Part shown: positions 55,704 to 64,000 of the stretch, in pieces
Layout of the letters: every line of letters starts with the position of its first letter
Numbering within the stretch: the first letter of the stretch is position 1
Assembly (NCBI RefSeq): GCF_002863865.1
Contig: NZ_CP022684.1
Span: 3,229,990 to 3,293,989 of the forward strand
Direction of reading: 5' to 3'
DNA: 64,000 bases
Source: Ketobacter alkanivorans
GTDB lineage: Bacteria > Pseudomonadota > Gammaproteobacteria > Pseudomonadales > Ketobacteraceae
Notes under the pieces: generated by a model
What the model was told of the DNA's origin: nothing
What the model saw: only the letters and a program-made list of their open reading frames with translations
Databases searched by the model: none
Program-made: the position numbers and the translations under genes

Positions 55704-57599
55704 ATGCAATCACTGGAATGGACAACTGAACTTATTATTACTGCCTCGGTAGCAGGCTTAGTGCTTGTTGTACTGGGATATTTGCTGGCGATGGTATTGC
55801 TGGGCCGCAAGAACACTGAACTAAGCGGGCAGCTGAGGCAGGCCGAGCAAGCCCTGGAATTGGCCAATACGCAGAGCCAGAAGCAGCAAGAAGACATCAA
55901 GCAGCTCAGTGCAGCCCTACACGAGAAGGATCTGTCTGAAAGCAAGTTGCAGACAAGGCTGGATAGTGTTCAGGCTACAGCCCAAGCCACCGAACAACGC
56001 CTGAATGACACAGTAACAGAACTGAAGGGGCAGCTGGCATCTCAGCAAAGCGCGTTGGATGAGGTTAAAGGGCAGCATCACAGCACCGAAAAGCAATTGG
56101 AAACTGCCCAAGCTGATAACCGATCGTTGAAAGATCAAACGCTGGATTTACGAAGCCGTCTGGAAAAAGCGGAACAGAACATTCAGCAAGAGCGCTCTCT
56201 GGTGAGCCAACTCAAAGAAGAATTGGCTCAGGAAGGCAAAAAGGCCAAAGAGCTTGGATCGTCCAACTTTGAAGCGCGTGAGCAACTAAAGGAAGCCAAG
56301 CAGAGCCTTATGGAGGTTCAACAGCGTAATACCCAGCTTCAGGAACGCTATCAGTCGCTCAGTAATGAGTATACAGAACTGAAAACCACGCTGGAACGCA
56401 AAGAAGAGCACTTCAAAGAGCAGATGCACCAGCTCAGTGAGACCAAACAATCGCTCACCAAAGAATTCGAGAATCTGGCAAACAAAATCTTCGAGGAAAA
56501 AGGCAAAACCTTTACCCATACCAGCCAGGCCAGCATCGACACCATGCTCAAGCCCTTCCGCGAGCAGATCGAAGGCTTCCAGAAGCGGGTTAACGAAGTG
56601 CACGATGCGTCGCTTCAGGGAAATACCAGCCTCAATGCCGAGATCAAAAAGGTGCTGGAAATTGGCCTGCAAATGAGCAAAGAGGCCAATAACCTGACTT
56701 CAGCCCTCAAGGGTGATTCCCAGCAGCGAGGTGCCTGGGGTGAAGCGCAACTGCGCCGCACCCTGGAGATGAGTGGTTTGATCGAAGAAGCGCACTACGA
56801 AGTGCAAAGCTCGTTCAAAGACGCCGAAGGCAAACAAAAGCAAACCGATTACTTGATCAAGCTGCCTGATGGTAAGCACATCATCATCGACAGCAAGGTA
56901 GCCCTGAATGCCTACGACCGGGCTGTAGGCGCGGAATCGCCAGAAGAATACCAGCTTGCCATGAGCGAGCACGTAAAAGCCGTGCGCAAACACATTGATG
57001 ATCTGGCATCGAAGGACTACACCAACCTGGTGGGTATGCGCAGCCCCAGCTTTGTGCTCATGTTTATGCCGATAGAGCCCGCCTACATTGAGGCGCTCAA
57101 GAACAACAAAGATCTGTTTGAATACGGCTACAAAAAAGGCATCGTGCTGGTCTCCCATACCACCTTGATTCCTATTCTGCGCACTGTTTCCAACCTGTGG
57201 ATGATTGAACGCAGTAACGCAGAAGCCCGAGAAATCAGCGAGAAAGCAGGCGATATTTACAACTCTGTGTGTACGGTTGCTGAGCGATTGAGCAAGTTAG
57301 GTGGCACCCTGAGCACTGTCAGCAATCACTACAACAACACAGTCAAAGCGTTGGCTGGCCAGCAAGGCTTGTACGGTAAAGTGGATCGATTCAGTCAGCT
57401 CTCCGCCAAAGTCAGCAAAAGCTTGCCTCATCTGGAGGCAACCCATGTGGATTTCGAAACTGAGCGTTTGGCCTTAATTGTTGAGCCCATAGAAGAGCCA
57501 TTAATAGAAGAGCCATTATCAAAGCCGGAACCAGAGCATTTAGACAGTGATGCACAATCGGCACCCACAATCGAATCAGAAACAGCAGAAAACCATTAA
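55704..57599 (+). CDS. rmuC: RmuC-family protein inside the R-M operon
   Basis: 631 residues, ATG 55704 with AGGAG, 2 bp after hsdR. One N-terminal membrane helix (LIITASVAGLVLVVLGYLL), a long coiled coil (about 40-250), then the RmuC domain: QRGAWGEAQLRRTLEMSGL, TDYLIKLPDGKHIIIDSKVAL (nuclease-like D...D-x-K), SPSFVLMFMPIEPAYIEAL. E. coli RmuC limits inversion at short repeats. The acidic C-terminal tail is extra. Its place between hsdR and hsdM is not standard for type I systems. Confidence 0.93.
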   Translation: MQSLEWTTELIITASVAGLVLVVLGYLLAMVLLGRKNTELSGQLRQAEQALELANTQSQKQQEDIKQLSAALHEKDLSESKLQTRLDSVQATAQATEQRLNDTVTELKGQLASQQSALDEVKGQHHSTEKQLETAQADNRSLKDQTLDLRSRLEKAEQNIQQERSLVSQLKEELAQEGKKAKELGSSNFEAREQLKEAKQSLMEVQQRNTQLQERYQSLSNEYTELKTTLERKEEHFKEQMHQLSETKQSLTKEFENLANKIFEEKGKTFTHTSQASIDTMLKPFREQIEGFQKRVNEVHDASLQGNTSLNAEIKKVLEIGLQMSKEANNLTSALKGDSQQRGAWGEAQLRRTLEMSGLIEEAHYEVQSSFKDAEGKQKQTDYLIKLPDGKHIIIDSKVALNAYDRAVGAESPEEYQLAMSEHVKAVRKHIDDLASKDYTNLVGMRSPSFVLMFMPIEPAYIEALKNNKDLFEYGYKKGIVLVSHTTLIPILRTVSNLWMIERSNAEAREISEKAGDIYNSVCTVAERLSKLGGTLSTVSNHYNNTVKALAGQQGLYGKVDRFSQLSAKVSKSLPHLEATHVDFETERLALIVEPIEEPLIEEPLSKPEPEHLDSDAQSAPTIESETAENH

Positions 57600-57611
57600 G
57601 CGAGTAACTCA

Positions 57612-59234
57612 ATGCTAACAGGCAAAATACGTAACGATATCGACAAGCTCTGGGAGAAGTTCTGGACTGGCGGTATCACCAACCCATTAACGGTGATCGA
57701 GCAGATCAGCTACTTGATGTTTGCCCGCATGCTCGACATGCAGGAAGATATGGCAGAGCGCAAAGCGAACGCTCTTCATAAGCAAGGAAAAGGGGGCAAA
57801 GACTTTGACCGCCTGTTTCCCAATAGCCCAGAAGGTCAATTGCTGCGCTGGAAGAATTTCAAAAATCTCAGCGGCAAAGAGCTGCATAAACACCTTAAGC
57901 AAAACGTATTTCCTTACTTTGCCAAGCTGGGTAAAAAATCGGATGAGCAAGATGGGCTAGGCAGTGATGGCGGCGCCATAGAGGCGTTAGGCCATATCGG
58001 CGAATACATGCAAGATGCCGACCTCGAAATCAAAAACGAATCGGTACTGGTCAGCGCTGTAGAAATGGTGGACGAGCTGCCGCTCACCCAAAGCGACGTA
58101 AAAGGCGATATCTACGAATACCTGCTCAGCAAGCTCACAACTGCTGGCATTAACGGCCAGTTCCGTACCCCGCGCCATATCATTGATGCCATGATCGAGC
58201 TGGTCGATCCGCAGCCTACCGAGAGCATCTGCGACCCGGCCTGTGGCACGGCCGGATTTCTCGCCCGCACCATGGAGTACCTTAACCATGTACATTCCAG
58301 TGAGGCAGGTACCTTTGAAGATGAAGAAGGCAACAAACACTTCACCGGTGACCTGTTAGAGCCTTACCGCGACCATATCAACAAAAACATGTTCTGGGGC
58401 TTTGATTTCGACACCACCATGCTCCGCGTCAGCAGCATGAACATGGCCCTGCACGGGGTGAATGGCGCTAACATTCTGTACCAAGACTCCCTGAGTAAAT
58501 CCATCAAAGAGAACTTCCCCGAGCAGGAAGAAAACTTCTTTGATGTGATTCTGGCCAACCCGCCCTTTAAAGGCAGCCTGGATGAAACCAACACCAACCC
58601 GGATGTGCTCGGCCTGGTAAAAACCAAGAAAACCGAGTTGCTGTTTGTGGCGCATATTCTGCGTGCGCTCAAGCTCGGTGGCCGTGCCGCCGTGATTGTG
58701 CCTGACGGCGTGCTGTTTGGTTCTTCTAAAGCGCACCAACAATTGCGCCAGGAGCTGATAGAAAACAACCAGCTAGAAGGCATTGTTAGCCTGCCCAGTG
58801 GTGTCTTTAAACCCTACGCCGGTGTCAGCACCGCGATTCTGATGTTTACCAAAGGTGGCACTACCGAGCGCGTCTGGTTCTACGACCTGCAAGCTGATGG
58901 TTATTCATTAGATGATAAGCGTAACGAGCTGAAGGGCGAAGGCAGCAACGATCTGCCCGACGCCATTGCTAAGTGGAAGCAGTATCGCGCCTTGGTTGAA
59001 AAGAACGCATCGATCAAAGAAATTGTTAAAGCCTTTGGCGATAAAACCCAGAAAGCGTTTGTGGTCGACGCCAAGGACATCGCTGACAACAAATTTGACC
59101 TTTCCATCAACCGCTATAAAGAGGTGGTTTATAAGGAAGAGCGATACGATGACCCGAAAGAAATTCTGAAAAAGCTCAAAGCGCTGGAAAGCGAGATTAT
59201 GGCCGATTTGGATGAGTTGGAGGGAATGCTGTGA
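57612..59234 (+). CDS. hsdM: Type I DNA methyltransferase subunit M
   Basis: 540 residues, ATG 57612. N-terminal HsdM_N helical bundle (LWEKFWTGGITNPLTVIEQISYL), SAM motif I DPACGTAGFL (about 206) and catalytic NPPF (about 315) of N6-adenine methyltransferases. With HsdS it methylates the host's target to protect it from HsdR. 12 bp after rmuC, 4-bp overlap (GTGA) with hsdS. Confidence 0.97.
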   Translation: MLTGKIRNDIDKLWEKFWTGGITNPLTVIEQISYLMFARMLDMQEDMAERKANALHKQGKGGKDFDRLFPNSPEGQLLRWKNFKNLSGKELHKHLKQNVFPYFAKLGKKSDEQDGLGSDGGAIEALGHIGEYMQDADLEIKNESVLVSAVEMVDELPLTQSDVKGDIYEYLLSKLTTAGINGQFRTPRHIIDAMIELVDPQPTESICDPACGTAGFLARTMEYLNHVHSSEAGTFEDEEGNKHFTGDLLEPYRDHINKNMFWGFDFDTTMLRVSSMNMALHGVNGANILYQDSLSKSIKENFPEQEENFFDVILANPPFKGSLDETNTNPDVLGLVKTKKTELLFVAHILRALKLGGRAAVIVPDGVLFGSSKAHQQLRQELIENNQLEGIVSLPSGVFKPYAGVSTAILMFTKGGTTERVWFYDLQADGYSLDDKRNELKGEGSNDLPDAIAKWKQYRALVEKNASIKEIVKAFGDKTQKAFVVDAKDIADNKFDLSINRYKEVVYKEERYDDPKEILKKLKALESEIMADLDELEGML

Positions 59235-60421
59235 GTTGGCCATTAGTTAAATTGGCTGAAGTCGCGACAATCAATCCTAGGTTGCCAAAAGATGTCGACG
59301 AAGCGCAGGAGGTTTCTTTTGTTGCGATGGCTTCCGCATCCGAAGAGGGTTCGCTGCTAGCTGAAGAGAGCCGTGTTCTATCTGAAACGAGGAAGGGCTT
59401 TACGTATTTTGAAAAAGGCGATGTGTTATTGGCTAAAATAACCCCTTGTTTTGAAAATGGTAAATGTCTTAGGCCAAATCAAATACGTAGTCAAATTGGC
59501 TTTGGCTCAACAGAATTTCACGTGTTAAGGGTAGATCCTGAGAAATTGGATAGCCAGTATCTTTTCTACATGGTGTGGAGTGATAAATTTCGCTGGCTTG
59601 GCGAGTCTTCGATGTCCGGGGCTGCTGGACAAAAGAGGGTAAGCGCTGATTTTCTGAGAGGCTTTGAAATCCCCCTCCCACCCCTAGCTGAACAAGAGCG
59701 TATCGCCGCCATTCTCGACAAAGCCGACGTCATCCGCCGCAAACGCCAGCAAGCCATCCAGCTCGCCGACGAATTCCTCCGTGCCGTGTTTCTGGAGATG
59801 TTTGGTGATCCGGTTACGAATCCGAAGGGCTTTAAAAAGGTTCCTATTACCGACCTCGCAGATGTCATTACAGGGTTTGCTTTTAAAAGTAATGAGTACG
59901 TTAGCGATTCTCCAGAAGCAGTGCGCTTGTGTAGAGGTGCAAACACTCTTACTGGATATTTTGACTGGAGCGATACTGCATTCTGGCCGAAAAATAAACT
60001 AGAGAAACTCGATAGTTATTTTATACAAGCTGGCGACATTATTCTTGCCATGGATCGTCCGTGGATATCAAGCGGGTTGAAAGTATGTGTGTTTCCTGAA
60101 AATCAACGGGAGACATATCTAGTTCAGCGAGTTGCTAGATTGCGTCCTCACCGAGGCGCCTACACGGATTACATCTATAGTTGCATCAAGTCGCAATCCT
60201 TCGAAAAGCACTGTTGTCCAACTGAAACAACAGTTCCGCATATATCGCCGATCGAACTTAAAAACTTTGAAGTTCTTTTCCCGAATGCAGAACTTATCGA
60301 TAAATATCACTTAGTTGTTTCAAATATCAATCGTAATTTAGCTAGGATGGTTGATGGTAAGTGCCGTAGTGAAGATATTTTTTCTGCATTAAGCCAGCGT
60401 GCTTTCTCAGGCCTGCTATAG
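59231..60421 (+). CDS. hsdS: Type I specificity subunit S
   Basis: 396 residues, GTG 59231. Two target-recognition domains: TRD1 about 1-160, then the conserved helix spacer PPLAEQERIAAILDKADVIRRKRQ, and TRD2 about 200-360, ending in SQRAFSGLL. It determines the split recognition sequence, which cannot be read from sequence. The second TRD is AT-richer than the first, a common sign of domain exchange between HsdS alleles. Confidence 0.95.
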   Translation: MSWPLVKLAEVATINPRLPKDVDEAQEVSFVAMASASEEGSLLAEESRVLSETRKGFTYFEKGDVLLAKITPCFENGKCLRPNQIRSQIGFGSTEFHVLRVDPEKLDSQYLFYMVWSDKFRWLGESSMSGAAGQKRVSADFLRGFEIPLPPLAEQERIAAILDKADVIRRKRQQAIQLADEFLRAVFLEMFGDPVTNPKGFKKVPITDLADVITGFAFKSNEYVSDSPEAVRLCRGANTLTGYFDWSDTAFWPKNKLEKLDSYFIQAGDIILAMDRPWISSGLKVCVFPENQRETYLVQRVARLRPHRGAYTDYIYSCIKSQSFEKHCCPTETTVPHISPIELKNFEVLFPNAELIDKYHLVVSNINRNLARMVDGKCRSEDIFSALSQRAFSGLL

Positions 60422-60432
60422 AGGTAGGTAAA

Positions 60433-63400
60433 ATGGACTTATTTGGCCCGCTGACGATAAAGCTTACCTTACCTCAAAAGTCGGCTCCTGCACGAAAAGT
60501 TGGTGGCAATCTTATTCACAAACTCTTGTTCAGAGCAACAAAAGTTGAGGCTCAAATCAAAGTTGCAGAGTTCTCAGGGTATTTTGAGCTTGTCACAGGG
60601 CTGAAGCCTCCTCTGAATATCGTCTATTTAAAAGACCCAAATGTCAGGGGGAAGTGCAGACAAGGATTTCCGTCTCTTAAAAGCAAAGAAAATTTCTCCT
60701 TAGATAATTGGTCGGAAGATATCCAGCTAAGTTGGGAACAGTTTCCGGAACAATCATTTCCTGCAGAACCTGATGAAATTAACGACCTTTGGCGTCATCA
60801 ATTTCAGTTTAAAGAGGAAAACGCTGAACTTGGCCTCCCCGGCCTTCGAAAACCTCAGTTGGGTGCTCTCCACGCGATTTCAGGCTATTTTTCGACAGTT
60901 TTGCAGGTGGAACCGGCTACCGTTGTATTGCCTACCGGAACGGGAAAGACTGAAACGATGCTGGCCACTATGGTGTACCAGCAATGTAAAAAAATACTTC
61001 TTATTGTCCCATCTGACTCTCTCAGGTCACAAATATCTAAAAAGTTTATTGATCTGGGTTATTTGCCAGAACTAACGGTCGTGCCAAGAGATATTGCACT
61101 CCCAAATGTTGCCGTTATTCGAAAAGGAATTCAGTTGGCCGAAGAGGCAAGACAGCTGGCGTATGCTTCCAACGTAATAGTGGCAACAACCAGCGTCTTG
61201 TCAGCCTGTTCTGATGCAGCCTTGAATGCACTTTGTGAGGCGTGTAGCCATCTTTTTGTAGATGAAGCCCATCATATATCGGCAAATTCTTGGCAAACGA
61301 TTAGAGAGAAATTTAAAGGCAAGCGTGTAGTCCAGTTTACGGCAACTCCATTTAGAAATGATAAGAAGTCCCTTGGCGGGAAGATCGTCTATAACTACAC
61401 CATGGGAGAGGCGCAGCGAGCGGGCTATTTCACAAATGTCAATTTGTTGCCTGTTGAAGAGTATTATCCTGATCTTATAGATGCCGCAATAGCGGAAAAA
61501 GCTATTCAACAACTGCGTGCAGATATAAGCAATGGCCTTGATCACTTGCTCATGGCGCGAACGAGTAATAAACATCGTGCGGATGAGCTTTTTAGTCTTT
61601 ATCAGAGCTTAGCGCCAGATCTTGATCCAATCGTTGTTCATTCTGGACACTCTAGAGGTTATGTTAAAAAGCGCCTTGATACCTTGCTAGCAAAGAAATC
61701 CAAAATTGTAATTTGCGTGGATATGTTGGGTGAAGGTTATGACCTACCCAATTTGAAAATAGCAGCGCTTCATGATCATCATAAAAGCTTGGCGGTTACC
61801 CTGCAGTTCATTGGCCGCTTTACACGTGTCAATCAATTTCAAAATTTAGGGCAAGCGACAGTAGTAATGAATGTTGCTGACCCCGCTGTCGAGGGCGAGT
61901 TGCAACATCTCTATTCAATAGGAGCTGATTGGGACAGCGTTCTCAGAAGGCTCTCAGAAGGAAGGATCGCTCGTGAGGTTAGGCTTCAAGAGTTAGTTGA
62001 TGCCTTAAAGGAAAAAGGTGATTTGCATGATCAGATTTCCTTATGGAATCTTGAGCCTAGCTGTTCCGCGATGTTATTTAAAACCTCCTGCGATAATTGG
62101 TCTCCAGAGAGGTATGAAAAGGACTTGCCAAAATTCGATGAGTATTGGCATGCAATAGCAGATGATGAAAACCTGCTTGTGGTTCTTGCTGTCCAATCAT
62201 CCGCCGTCCGCTGGGGTAGCTACAAGGATTTAAAAGATACGAACTATAAAATTCTAATTGCACATTGGGATTCTGATAGGTCTGCCTTGTTTGTTTTTAC
62301 GAATGATTACAAAACCTTTCGTGTTGAGAAACTGGCAAGCACTATTTGTAATGAAATGTGTGAGCTTGTTAGTGGTGACAAGGTGTTCAACGTTTTTAAT
62401 GGGATTGAATACCCTCTGGCAAGAAATTTGGGGGCGTCTCAGATTGGTGCTATTAGTTTTACTCAATACTTTGGACCGAACGTAACTGAAGGGCTTTCAT
62501 TAATTGAGGCCTCTCAATCCAGCTTGAGCAATATCGCTGCACTAGGGTATGAATCGGGCAATCGCGTAATTTGGGGATGTTCTCAGCGCAAAGGTAAAGT
62601 CTGGTCGCCGCAGAAAGGTGGCAGCATTGCTGATTGGTGTGACTGGGTTAAGCGCGCCTGGGATAAGATTTTCAGTTCGGAGCCAGATCCCAACAATTTG
62701 ACACGTAACTTCTTGCGTCCCGTGCCACTTCTCGAACCTTATAATGAGTATCCGATATCAGCTCAATGGGGCGAGTACTTGCTCACTGCGTTTGAGGATA
62801 AGGTCAATTTTTATTTTGGATCTATAACGGTTCATTTATATCTGGTCGAAGTCAGAACCACCGGCAAGTTTGATGATGGCAGTGTACGACTTGTGTTTTC
62901 TACGGATGAAATTGAATCTGAATATAAGCTTTGCCTCTTAGGGGCCTCGACGCCAAAAGGCTATAGCTACCAGCTGATTTCTGGCCCTGAGGTCTTTGTG
63001 CAGCGCGGCGAATCTGATCTCATACCTCTTCCAGAGTATATGGAAATTGACCCAGTGATGATTCATTACGCCGATGGTGCATTTTCTTACAATGCACATA
63101 TTGTTCATGTCAGCCAGAATATTGGCCTCTATGATAGGGGGGAAATTGTTTCATTTGACTGGACAGGGACCAATATTCGGAAGGAGTCCATGGGATACGA
63201 GCGCGAACAAACGTCAATTCAATGGCGATGGTTCACTGAAATACAAGATGATTATGATGTCATTATTAATGATGATGACAAAGGCGAATCTGCCGACTTG
63301 GTTGGGCTAAAGATCATAGACGATTGTATTTTATTGACCTTAATTCATTGCAAGTACTCGGGGGCAGATGAGCCAGGGGCTAGGCTTAAGGACTTGTACG

Positions 63401-63714
63401 AGGTATGTGGGCAAGCACAGCGCTGCATTCGCTGGAAGCACCTTAATCTTAACTATTTGTATCACCATATTAAGCATCGAGAACAACAGTGGCGATCACG
63501 CGGATATTCGCGTTTCTTAAAAGGCACAATCAAAGATCTGGTTGCTATGAAAGAACGTTCGAGAACTACGCCTATTCGGTTTGGCGTTGTTATTGTCCAA
63601 CCGGGAATTGATGTCAGCCAAATTAATGATGAAGGGCTTAAGTTGCTGGGTAGCACAGCGCTTTTTATAAAGAAAACGACGATGGCTGATTTAGTGGTAG
63701 TGGGGTCCGAGTGA
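60433..63714 (+). CDS. DEAD/DEAH helicase with probable C-terminal nuclease fold
   Basis: 1093 residues, ATG 60433, 11 bp after hsdS. Superfamily 2 helicase: Walker A PTGTGKTE (about 167), Walker B VDEAHH (about 275), FTATPFR, ICVDMLGEGYDLP and FIGRFTRV (second RecA domain). A long central region with no family recognised follows. Residues about 950-975, GESADLVGLKI followed by LIHCKYSG, fit a PD-(D/E)xK pattern (D ... H-C-K). Probably a DNA-processing defence protein that works with the R-M system; whether it cuts is unproven. Confidence 0.88.
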   Translation: MDLFGPLTIKLTLPQKSAPARKVGGNLIHKLLFRATKVEAQIKVAEFSGYFELVTGLKPPLNIVYLKDPNVRGKCRQGFPSLKSKENFSLDNWSEDIQLSWEQFPEQSFPAEPDEINDLWRHQFQFKEENAELGLPGLRKPQLGALHAISGYFSTVLQVEPATVVLPTGTGKTETMLATMVYQQCKKILLIVPSDSLRSQISKKFIDLGYLPELTVVPRDIALPNVAVIRKGIQLAEEARQLAYASNVIVATTSVLSACSDAALNALCEACSHLFVDEAHHISANSWQTIREKFKGKRVVQFTATPFRNDKKSLGGKIVYNYTMGEAQRAGYFTNVNLLPVEEYYPDLIDAAIAEKAIQQLRADISNGLDHLLMARTSNKHRADELFSLYQSLAPDLDPIVVHSGHSRGYVKKRLDTLLAKKSKIVICVDMLGEGYDLPNLKIAALHDHHKSLAVTLQFIGRFTRVNQFQNLGQATVVMNVADPAVEGELQHLYSIGADWDSVLRRLSEGRIAREVRLQELVDALKEKGDLHDQISLWNLEPSCSAMLFKTSCDNWSPERYEKDLPKFDEYWHAIADDENLLVVLAVQSSAVRWGSYKDLKDTNYKILIAHWDSDRSALFVFTNDYKTFRVEKLASTICNEMCELVSGDKVFNVFNGIEYPLARNLGASQIGAISFTQYFGPNVTEGLSLIEASQSSLSNIAALGYESGNRVIWGCSQRKGKVWSPQKGGSIADWCDWVKRAWDKIFSSEPDPNNLTRNFLRPVPLLEPYNEYPISAQWGEYLLTAFEDKVNFYFGSITVHLYLVEVRTTGKFDDGSVRLVFSTDEIESEYKLCLLGASTPKGYSYQLISGPEVFVQRGESDLIPLPEYMEIDPVMIHYADGAFSYNAHIVHVSQNIGLYDRGEIVSFDWTGTNIRKESMGYEREQTSIQWRWFTEIQDDYDVIINDDDKGESADLVGLKIIDDCILLTLIHCKYSGADEPGARLKDLYEVCGQAQRCIRWKHLNLNYLYHHIKHREQQWRSRGYSRFLKGTIKDLVAMKERSRTTPIRFGVVIVQPGIDVSQINDEGLKLLGSTALFIKKTTMADLVVVGSE

Positions 63715-63777
63715 GTTGTGAAATGCTACCCTATTAATATTAAAGAAAGAATATCGTCGCGACTCTAGGGAGAGGAT

Positions 63778-64000
63778 ATGATAGGAGAAATCATAATAGA
63801 TCCACCGCTGGCGACTTATCTGAGCTCGGCAAGGCTCGGTGATCTGCGTCGTATCAATTATATCTTCGGCGCGAATGGTACGGGAAAAACGACTATCAGC
63901 CGTGTGATTGCCGCAGAGCAAGGGCACGAGCACTGCCAGCTAGTTTGGCGAGGTGGAAGTGAACTTGAACGCATGGTGTACAACCGGGATTTTGTTGATC
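63778..64000 (+). CDS. AAA_13-type ATPase, RloC/PrrC-like N-terminus (cut by window edge)
   Basis: Start ATG 63778 with GGGAGAGG upstream; 74 residues visible. INYIFGANGTGKTTISRVI carries the P-loop (about 31-38), and ERMVYNRDFVD is the short strand typical of AAA_13 proteins such as RloC. PrrC-type anticodon nucleases share this kind of N-terminus and are known partners of type I R-M systems. Nuclease function cannot be judged because the C-terminal part lies outside the window. Confidence 0.72.
   Translation, partial: MIGEIIIDPPLATYLSSARLGDLRRINYIFGANGTGKTTISRVIAAEQGHEHCQLVWRGGSELERMVYNRDFVD

Larger units (their letters stand above)
42652..64000. mobile_element. Tn7-like transposon inserted downstream of parE (right part beyond window)
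   Basis: The parE-proximal end starts with TGT at 42652, preceded by TTTTT as a possible 5-bp target duplication. Three TnsB-site-like repeats follow. tnsA-tnsB-tnsC-tniQ (45825-50403) read inward from that end, as in Tn7, where the glmS-proximal end carries tnsA. Everything from 42987 to the window edge is accessory in content: Tus homologue, regulators, and a type I R-M defence island. The distal end was not found in the window, so the element is more than 21 kb. The boundary at 42652 is inferred from the repeats and parE context. Confidence 0.8.

Noticed and set aside
42652..64000. CRISPR array or cas genes in the Tn7-like element
   Set aside because: No regularly spaced repeats and no cas-like frame in the visible part.

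Overview
The window looks like the chromosome of a free-living gammaproteobacterium of the Pseudomonadales/Oceanospirillales type. The evidence is the conserved gene order nudF-yqiB-cpdA-yqiA-parE, the glnE-ilvE pair, an LPS core region with waaA and msbA, thiC, and an orphan GspE-type ATPase. No rRNA, tRNA or CRISPR array was seen. Species cannot be named from the sequence alone.

Region 1 (1-12 kb): two paralogous proteins with an R/K-x-GY-x-Y-x-F motif, one carrying a peptidoglycan-binding domain and plausibly linked to type VI secretion; an AraC-family regulator; a secreted CocE/NonD-type lipoprotein hydrolase; an MMPL/RND-type exporter; a large beta-propeller/calcium-repeat lipoprotein; and a UPF0114 membrane protein. 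Region 2 (12-21 kb): orphan gspE-like ATPase, acyltransferase-3 protein, GT-C-like membrane protein, glnE, ilvE. Region 3 (21-36 kb): LPS/surface-polysaccharide cluster with two ELM1-family proteins, several glycosyltransferases, a YrbL-like kinase-fold protein, ugd, msbA, a pyruvyl-transferase-like gene, GT2- and GT25-like genes, an O-antigen-ligase-like gene and waaA. The stretch from msbA to the ligase (about 27.6-34.5 kb) is visibly AT-richer than its flanks. Region 4 (36-42.6 kb): thiC, then nudF-yqiB-cpdA-yqiA-parE.

Region 5 (42.65 kb to the window end): a Tn7-like transposon inserted directly downstream of parE. A TGT terminus six bases after the parE stop is followed by three 16-bp repeats (consensus KACATAARNTTGAACA) that look like TnsB-binding sites. 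Inside lie a small accessory module (unknown 137-aa protein, a homologue of the replication-terminator protein Tus, a two-TM protein, and divergent XRE and Cro-like regulators around a perfect dyad), then tnsA-tnsB-tnsC-tniQ in overlapping order. The cargo is a defence island: a small XRE regulator, a sigma-54 activator with an RtcR/CARF-like N-terminus, and a near-consensus -24/-12 promoter firing into hsdR-rmuC-hsdM-hsdS, followed by a DEAD/DEAH helicase with a probable C-terminal nuclease fold and the start of an AAA_13 (RloC/PrrC-like) ATPase cut by the window edge. The other transposon end is not in the window.

The most interesting reading is an inducible, rather than constitutive, restriction system: an RtcR-like ligand-sensing activator appears to switch on a type I R-M/RmuC/helicase/AAA_13 operon from a sigma-54 promoter, and the whole is carried by a parE-adjacent Tn7-like element that also encodes its own Tus-like replication-fork barrier protein.
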